Assembly (NCBI GenBank): GCA_963739375.1
Contig: CAVUAF010000019.1
Span: 1-64,000 of the forward strand
From: CAVUAF01 sp963739375
GTDB lineage: Bacteria; Acidobacteriota; Terriglobia; Terriglobales; Acidobacteriaceae
DNA length: 64,000 nucleotides
Direction of reading: 5' to 3'
Below are positions 37,419-46,130 of the stretch, piece after piece (within the stretch, counting starts at the first letter, position 1; every line of letters starts with the position of its first letter). A model generated the notes under the pieces. That model saw nothing but the letters and a program-made list of their open reading frames with translations, searched no databases and was not told the origin of the DNA. The position numbers were made by a program, and so were the translations under genes.

Positions 37419-38322
37419 ATGGCGGCTAACCCCTTCAAGGTCGGGCTCATCCAGATGTCGTGCGGCCCTGACCCCGAGCAGAACCTGCAAACCGCGGTCC
37501 AGCGCGTGCGCGAGGCCGCCGCGCAGGGGGCGCAGGTCATTTGCCTGCCGGAACTGTTCCGCACCCAGGTATTTTTGCCAGCGCGAAGACGCAGCGCTGT
37601 TTGACCTCGCCGAACCGGTGCCCGGCCCGACCACGCAGGCGCTGGGCGAGGTGGCGCGCGAGCGGCAGGTTGCGATCATCGCCTCCGTCTTCGAGCGCCG
37701 CGCGCCCGGGGTGTATCACAACACGGCGGCGCTGATCGACGAGGGCGGCGCGGTGCGCGGGCTGTACCGCAAGATGCACATCCCCGACGATCCGCTCTAC
37801 TACGAAAAGTTTTATTTCACGCCCGGCGACCTCGGTTTCCGCGCCTTTGACACGCAGTGCGGCAAGGTCGGGACGCTGGTTTGCTGGGATCAGTGGTACC
37901 CCGAGGGCGCGCGCCTCACGGCCCTGGCCGGCGCGCAAGTGCTGTTCTACCCGACCGCGATCGGCTGGCATCCGGCAGAGAAGCAGGAGTTCGGCCGCCA
38001 GCAGCACGACGCCTGGCGCACCATCCAGCGCGCGCACGCCATCGCCAACGGCGTGTACGTCGCGGTGGTGAACCGCGTCGGGCACGAAACCGGCAACATC
38101 CGCGGCCGCGCCACCGCGGGCGCCGGGCTGGAGTTCTGGGGCGGCTCGTTTTTTTGCGACCCCTTCGGGGTCGTCCTGGCCGAAGCGCCGCACGACCAGG
38201 AGGCCATTCTGATCGGCGAGGTGGACCCGCAGCGGATGGAAGACGTGCGCCGCAACTGGCCCTTCCTGCGCGACCGCCGCATCGACAGCTATGGCGGAAT
38301 CACGCAGCGGCTTATTGATTGA
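37419..38322 (+). CDS. aguB: N-carbamoylputrescine amidase (frameshifted)
   Basis: About 300 residues. GGAGGC precedes ATG 37419 (MAANPFKVGLIQMSCG). The carbon-nitrogen hydrolase triad is visible: Glu in VICLPELFRTQ, Lys in LYRKMHIPDD, Cys in GTLVCWDQWYPE. Near 37568 an extra base in CAGGTATTTTTGCC shifts the frame; removing one G gives the family-typical FRTQYFCQREDAALFDLAEPVPGPT. The enzyme converts N-carbamoylputrescine to putrescine. The next gene on the strand is agmatine deiminase, so together they make putrescine from agmatine. Confidence 0.88.
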
Positions 38323-38418
38323 GTGATTGGGTAATTTGGTAATTGAGTAATTCGGAAGTCTCAGGACACCCGCTTTTCAATTACTCAATTTCCCAATTAC
38401 TCAATTTCTCAATTTTCC
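38323..38418. repeat. AT-rich inverted repeat between aguB and aguA
   Basis: Words of the type GGTAATTGAGTAATT (38330-38360) face AATTACTCAATTTCCC words (38378-38415), making an imperfect hairpin of about 28 bp per arm. It is far more AT-rich than the neighbouring genes. Confidence 0.6.
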
Positions 38419-38421
38419 ATC

Positions 38422-39528
38422 ATGCCTTCTGCTTCCAGCGCTAAGCCCGCCACGCCCCGCTCGCTCGGTTATCGTCTGCCGGCGGAGTGGGAGCCGCACG
38501 CGGCGACCTGGCTGGCCTGGCCGCATAATCGCACCGACTGGCCGGGCAAGTTCGACGCCATCCCCTTTGTTTATTGCGAGCTCGTGCGGCAGCTCGCGCG
38601 CGTCGAGCGCGTCCACATCCTGGTGAACGACGAGCGCGTCGAGAAGCGCGCCCGCGCCCTGCTCGCCCGCGCCAACGCCCTGCGCGAAAGCGTCGAATTC
38701 CATCGCTGGCCCACCAACCGCGTCTGGACGCGCGACTTCGGGCCCCTCTTCCTCACGCGCGCCAACAACGGCGTCGCTCTCCTCAACTTCGCCTTCACCG
38801 CCTGGGCCAAGTATCCAGACTGGGAACTCGACGACCAGGTGCCGCACCTCGTCGCCCATGAGCTGGGGCTGCGCGAGTGGCGGCCGGAGGCGACGGCGGG
38901 CGGCCGCGCCCACCGCGTGGTGCTGGAAGGCGGCAGCATCGACGGGAATGGCCGCGGCACCCTGCTCACCACCAGCGAGTGCCTGCTCAGCGAGCAGCAG
39001 CAGCGCAACCCTGCGCTGGGGCAACGCGAAATGGAGCGCGTCTTCCGCGACTACCTCGCCGTGGAGAAGACCATCTGGCTGGGCCGCGGCATCGCCGGCG
39101 ACGATACCCACGGCCACGTGGACGACATTGCGCGCTTCGTGGCCGAGGACGTGGTCGTGGCCGCCGTCGAGCCCAATCCCGCCGACCCCAACCACGAGCC
39201 GCTCGCCGCCAACCTCCGCCAGTTGCGCCGCGCGACCAGCGCCGCCGGGAAGAAGCTGCGCGTGGTCGAGTTGCCCATGCCGCGTCCCGTCATTTACCGC
39301 GGCCAGCGCCTGCCCGCCAGCTACGCCAACTTCTACCTCGCCAACGGTCTGGTACTCGTCCCCACTTTCAACGACCGCCACGACCGCGAAGCCCTCAACA
39401 CCCTGGCCGGCGTTCTTCCCGGGCGCGAGGTCGTCCCCATCTACTGCGGCGACTTCATCTGGGGACTAGGCGCCATCCACTGCGCCACCCAGCAACAGCC
39501 CAGCGCCCCGGCTACAATCGCCTCGTGA
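38422..39528 (+). CDS. aguA: Agmatine deiminase
   Basis: 368 residues. Family landmarks: YRLPAEWEPHAATWLAWPHN at the start, TRDFGPLF, VLEGGSIDGNGRGTLLTT, GDDTHGHVDDIARF, and the catalytic Cys in GAIHCATQQ near the C-terminus. It hydrolyses agmatine to N-carbamoylputrescine plus ammonia, the step before AguB. The stop codon overlaps the GTG start of tadA. Confidence 0.93.
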   Translation: MPSASSAKPATPRSLGYRLPAEWEPHAATWLAWPHNRTDWPGKFDAIPFVYCELVRQLARVERVHILVNDERVEKRARALLARANALRESVEFHRWPTNRVWTRDFGPLFLTRANNGVALLNFAFTAWAKYPDWELDDQVPHLVAHELGLREWRPEATAGGRAHRVVLEGGSIDGNGRGTLLTTSECLLSEQQQRNPALGQREMERVFRDYLAVEKTIWLGRGIAGDDTHGHVDDIARFVAEDVVVAAVEPNPADPNHEPLAANLRQLRRATSAAGKKLRVVELPMPRPVIYRGQRLPASYANFYLANGLVLVPTFNDRHDREALNTLAGVLPGREVVPIYCGDFIWGLGAIHCATQQQPSAPATIAS

Positions 39529-39995
39529 CCACCGCCGTTCCCAGCGACGAACACTGGATGCAGCTGGCGCTCGCCGCAGCCGAACGCGGGCAGCAGCTCG
39601 GCGAGGTGCCGGTGGGCGCCGTCGTCGTACACGACGGCCGCGAACTAGCCCGCGCCCACAATCGCAACCTGCTCGACTGCGACCCCACGGCCCATGCCGA
39701 GATTCTCGCCCTGCGCGAGGCCGGGCGCGTCCTGGGCAATCATCGCCTCACCGAGTGTGAGATGTTCGTCACCATCGAGCCCTGTGCGATGTGCGCCGGC
39801 GCCATGGTTCACGCCCGCCTGCGCCGCCTCATCTATGGCGCTCCCGATCCCAAGGCGGGCGCCGCCGGTTCCGTCCTCGATGTGCTCAACCACCCCCGCC
39901 TCAACCACCAGATGGAAGTCACCTCCGGCGTGCTCGCCGACCCGTGCGGCGAACTGTTGCAGCAGTTCTTCAAGGCCAAGCGCGCCCTCCTGTAA
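39525..39995 (+). CDS. tadA: tRNA-specific adenosine deaminase
   Basis: About 156 residues from GTG 39525, overlapping the aguA stop (GTGA). Zinc motifs: THAE-type TAHAEILAL and PCAMCAGAMV. The enzyme converts A34 to inosine in tRNA-Arg(ACG). ATG 39558 is an alternative start, but the overlap favours translational coupling. Confidence 0.9.
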   Translation: MTTAVPSDEHWMQLALAAAERGQQLGEVPVGAVVVHDGRELARAHNRNLLDCDPTAHAEILALREAGRVLGNHRLTECEMFVTIEPCAMCAGAMVHARLRRLIYGAPDPKAGAAGSVLDVLNHPRLNHQMEVTSGVLADPCGELLQQFFKAKRALL

Positions 39996-40029
39996 GATTC
40001 GTCCGATCTCCATCCCAGCGAGGTGCCGT

Positions 40030-40464
40030 ATGGCTCAAAAACCGCAGACCTATGCCAATCATGGCCGCTTCGACCCTCCATTCCACTTCTTCCTGATGCC
40101 CGTCCTGTTGATCAACTTCATCGCCGTGGTCGTGCGCCTGTGGCGCTGCCCGGTGCTGCTGAACCTCTGGCTGCTGGTGCTGGCAGCCGCGGTCATCGTG
40201 GCCGCGTTCAAGATCCGCCTCTACGCCCTGCGCGTGCAGGACCGCGTCATCCGTCTCGAGGAGCGGCTGCGGCTCCAGGCGTTGCTGCCGGCGGCGCTCC
40301 ACGCGCGCATCGCCGAACTGGAGGACGCGCAGTACATCGGCCTGCGCTTCGCCTCCGACGCCGAGCTGCCGGCCCTGTTCCAGCGCGCCCTCAACGAGAA
40401 GCTCAGCCGCAAGGACATCAAGAAGGCCGTCGTCAACTGGCGGGCGGATTATTCGCGGGTGTAG
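40030..40464 (+). CDS. DUF6526-like membrane protein
   Basis: 144 residues beginning MAQKPQTYANHGRFDPPFHFF, the DUF6526 start pattern. Two membrane helices (about residues 20-40 and 46-66) are followed by a cytoplasmic helical part with an LEERLRLQ coiled coil. Function unknown; frequent in Acidobacteriota and Bacteroidota. Confidence 0.75.
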   Translation: MAQKPQTYANHGRFDPPFHFFLMPVLLINFIAVVVRLWRCPVLLNLWLLVLAAAVIVAAFKIRLYALRVQDRVIRLEERLRLQALLPAALHARIAELEDAQYIGLRFASDAELPALFQRALNEKLSRKDIKKAVVNWRADYSRV

Positions 40465-40470
40465 CGAGCA

Positions 40471-40498
40471 AAAAAACCGCCTCCCGTAGTGAGGCGGT
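40471..40498 (-). terminator. Inverted repeat with A-run
   Basis: ACCGCCTC (40476-40483) pairs with GAGGCGGT (40491-40498). The run of A before the stem is a U-run after the stem for minus-strand transcription. It would end minus-strand transcripts; a plus-strand U-run is missing. Confidence 0.5.
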
Positions 40499-40561
40499 CG
40501 AAGTACGACAGGGGAGGGGGTTCTTTCCGCCTGCCTCTGCGTCCTCTGCGTTGGGCCGGTC

Positions 40562-42637
40562 ATGGATCTGCGGCAGAAAATTCGCACCCTCCCGGCCTCC
40601 CCCGGCGTGTATCTGTACAAGAACGCCGAGGGCGAGGTGATCTACGTCGGCAAGGCGAAGAGCCTGCGCGCGCGCGTGCGCTCCTACTTCGCCGATGACC
40701 AGCTGGCCGACGCCAAGACCGGCAGCCTGCTGCGCGAGGCCGTGGACCTCGAGTACATCGTCGTCGACAACGACCGGGAAGCGCTCGCCCTCGAAAACAA
40801 CCTCATCAAGCAGAAAAAGCCGCGCTTCAACATCCTGCTGCGCGACGACAAGACCTATCCCTACCTCAAGCTGACGCTCGGCGAACGCTATCCGCGCATC
40901 TACGTCACCCGCCGCCTCCGGCGCGACGGCAGCGCCTATTACGGCCCGTATTTCCCGACCGCGCTGGCCTACAAGACGGCGGACCTGGTCCACCGCCGCT
41001 TCCTGGTGCCCTCGTGCACGGTGGACCTGGAGCGCTCGCACCCGCGCCCCTGTTTGCAGTACTACATCAAGCGCTGCCTCGGACCCTGCGTCGCGGGCCT
41101 GACCACGCCCGCAGCCTACGGCGAAGCCGTGCACGACGTGAAAGCGCTGCTGGAGGGCCGCCACTCCGACCTTGCCAAGTCGCTGCGCGCCCGCCTGGAT
41201 GCCGCCTCCGAGAACCAGCAGTACGAGCTCGCCGCCAAGTACCGTGACCTGATCTCCACCGTGCACGACCTGGAAGACCGCCAGCGCATGGCCGCTGTCG
41301 GCGGCGACGATGCCGACGTTTTCGGCTACCACTACGAAAACCACATGCTGGCCGTGAACCTCTTCCACAGGCGCGGCGGGCGCGTTCTCGATCGCCGCGA
41401 GTTGTTCTGGGAAGACCTCCCGGAGTTCGCCTTCACCGTCCGCGAACGTGTAGCGCCGGCCCGTGTGGCGCCGGCCGCCCCGGCCGGCGAAGCCGCCCAC
41501 GAACGTGTAGCGCCGGCCGCCCCGGCCGGCGAAGCCGCCCGCGAACGTGTAGCGCCGGCCGCCCCGGCCGGCGAAGCCGCCCACGAACGTGTAGCGCCGG
41601 CCGCCCCGGCCGGCGAAGCCTCCGCTTTGAAAGGGCGCGGCTTCAGCCGCGCCGGCGACGCCCTCAAAAATGAAGGGGCTTTAGCCCCGGAGGCTTTCGA
41701 TCCCGCCATCTTCTTTTCCGCTCTCCTCAAGCAGGTCTACATCGACCAGCAGTACGTCCCGCGCTCCATCTTCGTTCCCGTGGACTTCGAAGACCGCCTC
41801 GCGCTGGAAGAGCTGCTCAGCGAAAAACGCGGCACCCGCGTCGAAATCCTGGTCCCGCAGCGCGGCGAAAAGCGCTCCCTCATCGACCTGGCCGGCAAGA
41901 ACGCCCGCCAGTCTTACGAGCAGCGCTTCCGCGTGCTCAAGCCGCAACTGCGCCAGGTCCAGGAAGCGCTGCAGGAGGAGCTCGGCCTGCCCGAGTTGCC
42001 CCGCCGCATCGAGTGCTTCGACATCTCCCATCTGCAGGGCGCCGAGACGGTCGCCTCCATGGTGGTGTGGGAAGACGGCAAGATGAAGAAGTCCGACTAC
42101 CGCAAGTTCATCATCCGCGGCGTGGCCGGCGGGGACGACTTCGCCTCCATGCGCGAGGTGGTGACCCGCCGCTACCAGCGCGTCCTGGAAGAGAAGGGCA
42201 AGCTGCCCAGCGTGGTGCTGATCGATGGCGGCGTGGGGCAGCTCCACTCTGCGGCCGCGGCCCTGGAGTCGCTCGCCATCGTCAACCAGCCGCTGGCCGC
42301 CATCGCCAAGCGGGAAGAGATCATCTACATCGCCGGCCGCGAGAGCGACCCGCTGGTGCTCGACCACCACTCGCCCGTCCTGCACCTCGTCCAGACCATC
42401 CGCGACGAGGCCCACCGCTTCGCCGTCAGCTTCCATCGCCGCCGCCGCGCCATGCGCGACCGCAGCTCCGAGCTGCTGGCCATCCCCGGCGTCGGCGAGC
42501 GCACCCGCCAGCGCCTCCTCGCCCACTTCGGCTCGCTGCGCGCCGTGCAGCAGGCCGACGCCGCCGCGCTGACGGCAGTGGTGAACAAGGCCCAAGCGGA
42601 AGCGATCCTGAGGCACTTCGGCAAGGCAACGGTCTGA
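40562..42637 (+). CDS. uvrC: Excinuclease ABC subunit C with in-frame REP insertion
   Basis: 691 residues. GIY-YIG nuclease domain at about 8-95 (SPGVYLYKNAEGEVIYVGKAKSL), UVR motif at about 200-235, the C-terminal RNase H-like nuclease (ECFDISHLQG; LIDGGVGQLHSA) and helix-hairpin-helix at the end (LLAIPGVGERTRQRLLAHFG). UvrC makes both incisions in nucleotide-excision repair. Residues about 296-378, between the UVR region and the second nuclease, are foreign: four near-identical RVAPAAPAGEAA blocks, then a LKGRGFSRAGDA segment, both translated from palindromic repeats. The reading frame is kept throughout, so the repair protein probably tolerates a long flexible linker. Confidence 0.93.
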   Translation: MDLRQKIRTLPASPGVYLYKNAEGEVIYVGKAKSLRARVRSYFADDQLADAKTGSLLREAVDLEYIVVDNDREALALENNLIKQKKPRFNILLRDDKTYPYLKLTLGERYPRIYVTRRLRRDGSAYYGPYFPTALAYKTADLVHRRFLVPSCTVDLERSHPRPCLQYYIKRCLGPCVAGLTTPAAYGEAVHDVKALLEGRHSDLAKSLRARLDAASENQQYELAAKYRDLISTVHDLEDRQRMAAVGGDDADVFGYHYENHMLAVNLFHRRGGRVLDRRELFWEDLPEFAFTVRERVAPARVAPAAPAGEAAHERVAPAAPAGEAARERVAPAAPAGEAAHERVAPAAPAGEASALKGRGFSRAGDALKNEGALAPEAFDPAIFFSALLKQVYIDQQYVPRSIFVPVDFEDRLALEELLSEKRGTRVEILVPQRGEKRSLIDLAGKNARQSYEQRFRVLKPQLRQVQEALQEELGLPELPRRIECFDISHLQGAETVASMVVWEDGKMKKSDYRKFIIRGVAGGDDFASMREVVTRRYQRVLEEKGKLPSVVLIDGGVGQLHSAAAALESLAIVNQPLAAIAKREEIIYIAGRESDPLVLDHHSPVLHLVQTIRDEAHRFAVSFHRRRRAMRDRSSELLAIPGVGERTRQRLLAHFGSLRAVQQADAAALTAVVNKAQAEAILRHFGKATV
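41447..41620 (+). repeat. Tandem REP copies inside uvrC
   Basis: A 42-bp unit (GTGTAGCGCCGGCC... to GAAGCCGCCCAC) occurs three times in full, with one shortened copy in front. The core is the same REP as at the RAYT locus (30636-31281). As 42 is divisible by three, each unit adds 14 residues, and the TAG in TGTAGCG is out of frame. Confidence 0.9.
41625..41697 (+). repeat. Second palindromic repeat inside uvrC
   Basis: Right after the REP copies come GGCGCGGCTTCAGCCGCGCC and then GGGGCTTTAGCCCC, two hairpins separated by about 20 bases. Related GGCTAAAGCC words occur near 53139. The insert codes for LKGRGFSRAGDALKNEGALA. Confidence 0.75.
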
Positions 42638-42780
42638 TTCTTCCTTTTTGTGTCCCTCGTGCTGCCTTCGTGTCCTTCGTGGTGCGCTTTTTCCTCGTCA
42701 TGGCCGGCTCAGACCACAAGGGGACCTGAATCCGCTGGCACCGCCCCCTCATCCAATCCCCAGGAGCTGACCGCAGCTCT

Positions 42781-42788
42781 GCTATAAT
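42781..42788 (+). promoter_or_regulatory. -10 element of the A-type carrier gene
   Basis: TATAAT at 42783-42788 is preceded by TGC, giving the extended -10 form TGCTATAAT. It lies 31 bases upstream of the ATG, and AAGGAG is at about 42808-42813. Confidence 0.55.
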
Positions 42789-42818
42789 TCTTGACAGAAT
42801 TGTCCGCAAGGAGACGAA

Positions 42819-43208
42819 ATGTCCACCACCACCGGCACGCCTGAAGTGACGCCTGATGTCCAGAGCACACCGCGCAAGACGCCGCCCGTTAACCTGACGC
42901 CCACCGCGATCAGCAAGGTCAAAGAGATCATGGCGCAGCAGAACCCGCTGCCCGCCGGCCTGCGCGTCGGCGTGGTCGGAGGCGGCTGTTCCGGCTTCTC
43001 CTATTCCATGTCCTTCGAAAACGAAGCCGGCATGATGGACAAGGTGTACGAGTTCGACGGCCTCAAGGTCTTCGTTGACGCGACTTCGGTCATGTACCTG
43101 CAAGGAGCGACCGTGGATTACGTCGAGACCCTGGAGGGCGCCGGCTTCAAGTTCGAAAACCCGAACGTGAAGAGCACTTGCGGCTGCGGCTCCTCGTTCC
43201 ACGCGTAA
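42819..43208 (+). CDS. erpA: A-type iron-sulfur carrier (ErpA/IscA family)
   Basis: 129 residues. After a 25-residue polar extension comes the HesB-like fold (VNLTPTAISKVKEIMAQQN) with the three ligand cysteines in GGGCSGFSYSM and STCGCGSSF. It delivers Fe-S clusters to apo-proteins; NuoI, encoded about 5 kb downstream, would be a client. The choice of ErpA over IscA/SufA is not secure from the sequence alone. It has its own promoter and a strong terminator, so it is monocistronic. Confidence 0.88.
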   Translation: MSTTTGTPEVTPDVQSTPRKTPPVNLTPTAISKVKEIMAQQNPLPAGLRVGVVGGGCSGFSYSMSFENEAGMMDKVYEFDGLKVFVDATSVMYLQGATVDYVETLEGAGFKFENPNVKSTCGCGSSFHA

Positions 43209-43226
43209 ATCAGATTTCGCCTGGCC

Positions 43227-43256
43227 AACCCCGCCCGCGCGGCGGGGTTTTCCTTT
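43227..43256 (+). terminator. Rho-independent terminator
   Basis: AACCCCGCC (43227-43235) and GGCGGGGTT (43241-43249) form a perfect 9-bp stem followed by a T-rich run (TTTCCTTTT). Confidence 0.85.
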
Positions 43257-43359
43257 TGCTGGGCGCCCAGAGCACGGGTTTTCAGCACAGCCCTGCGTGA
43301 CCTGCGTCACCGTTTCCCCCCACCCGACCCGCCACCATGGCCGCAGGGGGAGGTCGCCC

Positions 43360-43557
43360 ATGATCAGCATTTTGTGCCACGTAGAAGGATGGGTGGTGCG
43401 CAAGAGCCCGCGGTGCGAGGGGTGCTACTGGTACGAGCCCGGCTCGGAGAAGGAGATGGACGCTCCCGAGCCCGCGTACAGCTGCGAGCCGCCGGCGCGC
43501 AGCCTGGGTGGGGACGAGTCGCTGAAAGACGTCCAGGTACCCAAAGCCGGCTGCTAG
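43360..43557 (+). CDS. Small Cys-rich hypothetical protein
   Basis: 65 residues from ATG 43360 with GGGGGAGG upstream: MISILCHVEGWVVRKS, then RCEGCYWYEPG. Four cysteines are present, two as CEGC, possibly a metal site. The stop is 12 bases before the DUF711 start. It may be a real small gene; the strong SD is the main support. Confidence 0.45.
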   Translation: MISILCHVEGWVVRKSPRCEGCYWYEPGSEKEMDAPEPAYSCEPPARSLGGDESLKDVQVPKAGC

Positions 43558-43568
43558 AATGCGCGGCC

Positions 43569-44855
43569 ATGAGGTCGCGCATCTCGACGTCGCGAGTCGC
43601 TCCTGTTCTCCAGTTCTTCTTTTTTGCCTGCCTGCTCGGTGCGCTCCCCGCCGCCGCGCAACCGCAGCCCGCGCCGGCCGCTAAGCCCAAAGTCCGCGCC
43701 ATCACCGCCTTCGTTCGCATTGACCGCACCAACTACCAGGCCGAGGTGCGCGAGGCGGAGCGTGTTTTGCTTGCCGCCAAGCAGGCCGCCGAGGCCGCCG
43801 GTTACGAAGTCCAGACCATCCGCGTCACCACCCAACCCTTCCCGGAATACACGCACGATCTGGCGCGCGCCGACGCCCTGGCCTTCCTGAAGCAGTACGA
43901 CCAGTTCATCGCCGCCGAGTCCAAGCGCCTCGGGGTCAGCCTCGATCCCAACATCGGCCCCGCCATGCTGCGCGACGCCGATGATCCCGCCGCCGCCGAC
44001 CTCTTGGCCGAGGTCTTGTGCGCCACCTCGCTGAACGCCAGCCTCATTGTTGCCGGCGACGATGGCATCCACTGGAACGCGGTGCGCGCCGCCGCCCGCG
44101 TCATCAAGTACGCGGAAGAGCACAGCCCGCACAGCCAGGGCACCTTCAACTTCGCCGCCACCGCCATGCTCGCGCCCTACGCGCCGTTTTTCCCCGGCTC
44201 CTACCACACCGGCGCCGGGCGGCAATTCGCCATTGGCATGGAAGGCGCCCTGGTCGTAGACCAGGTCTTCAGCGCGACCCGCGACCCGCGCCAGGCCCTG
44301 GAGCAACTCACCGCCGCCCTCACCGTGCACGCCCGCGCCATGGAAAAAATCGGCAGGGAAGTGGAAGCCCAGACCGGCTGGCAGTATCTTGGCTTCGATC
44401 CCACCCCGGCGCCGCTGAAGGACGTCTCCATCGGCGCCGCCATCGAGAAGTTCATCGGCGGCAAATTCGGCGCCAGCGGCACCCTGACCGCCGCCGCCAT
44501 CATCACCCAGGCGGTGAAGGCAGTCCCGGTAAAGCAGACCGGCTACTCCGGCCTGATGTTGCCGGTGCTGGAAGACGCGCGCCTCGCCCAGCGCTGGAGC
44601 GAGCGCACCTACAACCTCGATTCGCTGCTGGCGTATTCCGCGGTGTGCGGCACCGGGCTCGACACCGTGCCCCTGCCCGGCGACGTCACCGAAGAGCAGT
44701 TGGCGCGCATGATTGGCGACATGGCGTCGCTGGCGGTCAAATGGCACAAGCCGCTCACCGCGCGGCTCCAGCCCGTCGCCGGCAAGCGCGCCGGCGAGCG
44801 CAGCGACTTCGCCGACCCCTTCCTGGTCAACGCCGTCCTGCAGCCTCTGCCGTGA
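43569..44855 (+). CDS. DUF711 family protein with signal peptide
   Basis: 428 residues. A signal peptide (residues about 1-32, FFFFACLLGALPAAAQ) is followed by the DUF711 (UPF0210) fold: VRAITAFVRIDRTNYQ, IRVTTQPFPEY, YHTGAGRQFAIGMEGALVVDQVF, GLDTVPLPGDV. DUF711 proteins are related to pyruvate-formate-lyase-like barrels; the reaction is unknown. An exported form is unusual compared with the cytosolic bacterial members. Confidence 0.8.
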   Translation: MRSRISTSRVAPVLQFFFFACLLGALPAAAQPQPAPAAKPKVRAITAFVRIDRTNYQAEVREAERVLLAAKQAAEAAGYEVQTIRVTTQPFPEYTHDLARADALAFLKQYDQFIAAESKRLGVSLDPNIGPAMLRDADDPAAADLLAEVLCATSLNASLIVAGDDGIHWNAVRAAARVIKYAEEHSPHSQGTFNFAATAMLAPYAPFFPGSYHTGAGRQFAIGMEGALVVDQVFSATRDPRQALEQLTAALTVHARAMEKIGREVEAQTGWQYLGFDPTPAPLKDVSIGAAIEKFIGGKFGASGTLTAAAIITQAVKAVPVKQTGYSGLMLPVLEDARLAQRWSERTYNLDSLLAYSAVCGTGLDTVPLPGDVTEEQLARMIGDMASLAVKWHKPLTARLQPVAGKRAGERSDFADPFLVNAVLQPLP

Positions 44856-44864
44856 TTGCGAGAC

Positions 44865-45182
44865 GAACTCTTGCTCGAAACTCGAAACCCGAAACTCGAA
44901 ACTTGTTTGTTGTCATCCCGAGCGAAGCGAGGGATCTGCTTTTTTGAACTCTTGCTCGAAACTCGAAACCCGAAACTCGAAACTTGCTCTTTTGTCATCC
45001 CGAGCGTAGCGAGGGATCTGCTTTTTTGAACTCTTGCTCGAAACTCGAAACTCGAAACTCGAAACTTGCTCTTTTGTCATCCCGAGCGAAGCGAGGGATC
45101 TGCTTTTTTGAACTCTTGCTCGAAACTCGAAACCCGAAACTCGAAACTTGCTCTTTTGTCATCCCGAGCGAAGCGAGGGATC
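44865..45182. repeat. Tandem 82-bp intergenic repeat (four units)
   Basis: Units start with GAACTCTTGCTCGAAAC at 44865, 44946, 45028 and 45110. Each contains three to four GAAAC(T/C)CGAAAC steps and then TTGTCATCCCGAGCG and GCGAGGGATCT. The spacing is 81-82 bases and the copies are nearly identical, with single-base differences. It combines two dispersed repeat families of the window into one amplified unit. Confidence 0.92.
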
Positions 45183-45217
45183 TCGGGTTTTGCCGGCGTG
45201 AAGCGTGAACCCTGTTC

Positions 45218-45946
45218 TCATCCCCCGCCCAGCTTGAAGTTCACCGTGATCTGCGTCTCCACCTCCACCGGATCGTTGTTCAGCAGGTAGGGGCGATAGC
45301 GCCACTGGCTGACGGCGTCGAGTGCCGCCTGCACCAGCATGGGCGGCCCGCTGAGCACGCGCAGGTTCTCGATGCGGCCGTCGCGCGCAATCACCGCTGT
45401 CAGCACCACGCTGCCCTGCACCCGCGCCGTGATCGCCAGCCGCGGATACACCGGCTGTACCTCGTGCACCAGGTTGCCCTGCGAGACCCCCGCCGAGACC
45501 TTCAGCCGTGGTGGCGGCAACGTCGGCCGGGCGACGATCGGCGGCGGCGGCAGCACGCTGTCGATGCCGCCCGGCACGCCGTTTGGGTCCCCGGCGCCGG
45601 TGCCGGGAATTGCTCCGGGAATGCCCGGCGGCCCGGGCTCCGGGTCACGCACCGACATGTCGATGATGCGCGGGATGTACGCGGGCGCCCGCAGCACCAG
45701 CAGCGGCGCCACGTTCGTGGTGCGCACGCCGCCGCGCGCCCCGGACGCGACGGGCGTATTGCTCCGCGGCGGGGGCGGCGTGCCCAGCAGGAAGGTGCTG
45801 GTCAGGCGCGGCAAGGCCACGCTCTGTAGCAGCGGCAACACGATCACGACCACTACCAGCAGCGCCTCGAACGCAAAGGAGATGATCCGCGCCACGCGCC
45901 GGCGTCCGGCGTCGGCCCCGGTTTCCAGCAGGGAGTCTTGGAACAT
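45218..45946 (-). CDS. TonB-family energy transducer
   Basis: 242 residues. One membrane helix (about 19-45), a Pro-rich linker with PPPP runs, and a C-terminal TonB domain (VHEVQPVYPRLAITARVQGSVVLTAVIARDG, ending QWRYRPYLLNNDPVEVETQITVNFKL). It may power TonB-dependent receptors. No ExbBD genes are adjacent. Confidence 0.85.
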   Translation of the reverse strand: MFQDSLLETGADAGRRRVARIISFAFEALLVVVVIVLPLLQSVALPRLTSTFLLGTPPPPRSNTPVASGARGGVRTTNVAPLLVLRAPAYIPRIIDMSVRDPEPGPPGIPGAIPGTGAGDPNGVPGGIDSVLPPPPIVARPTLPPPRLKVSAGVSQGNLVHEVQPVYPRLAITARVQGSVVLTAVIARDGRIENLRVLSGPPMLVQAALDAVSQWRYRPYLLNNDPVEVETQITVNFKLGGG

Positions 45947-46130
45947 AATGGTTCCTCTCTCCCCATCGCGCGCGCCGCCGGGCGATGGGGTTTCCCGCCG
46001 GTGCGCTTACGTCTTGTACTTACTGTAGACACCGCGCGCGTCCGGTTGGCTCCCGCACCGTCGCTTCTCGGTGCGCCGTCCGTCGTGCTACCTTCGTCTC
46101 CCTGTGATTGGCCTTCCCAAGGAGTCCCGG

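Noticed and set aside
44865..45182. CRISPR-like regular repeats
   Set aside because: The units are continuous 82-bp tandem copies without unique spacers, and no cas gene is nearby.
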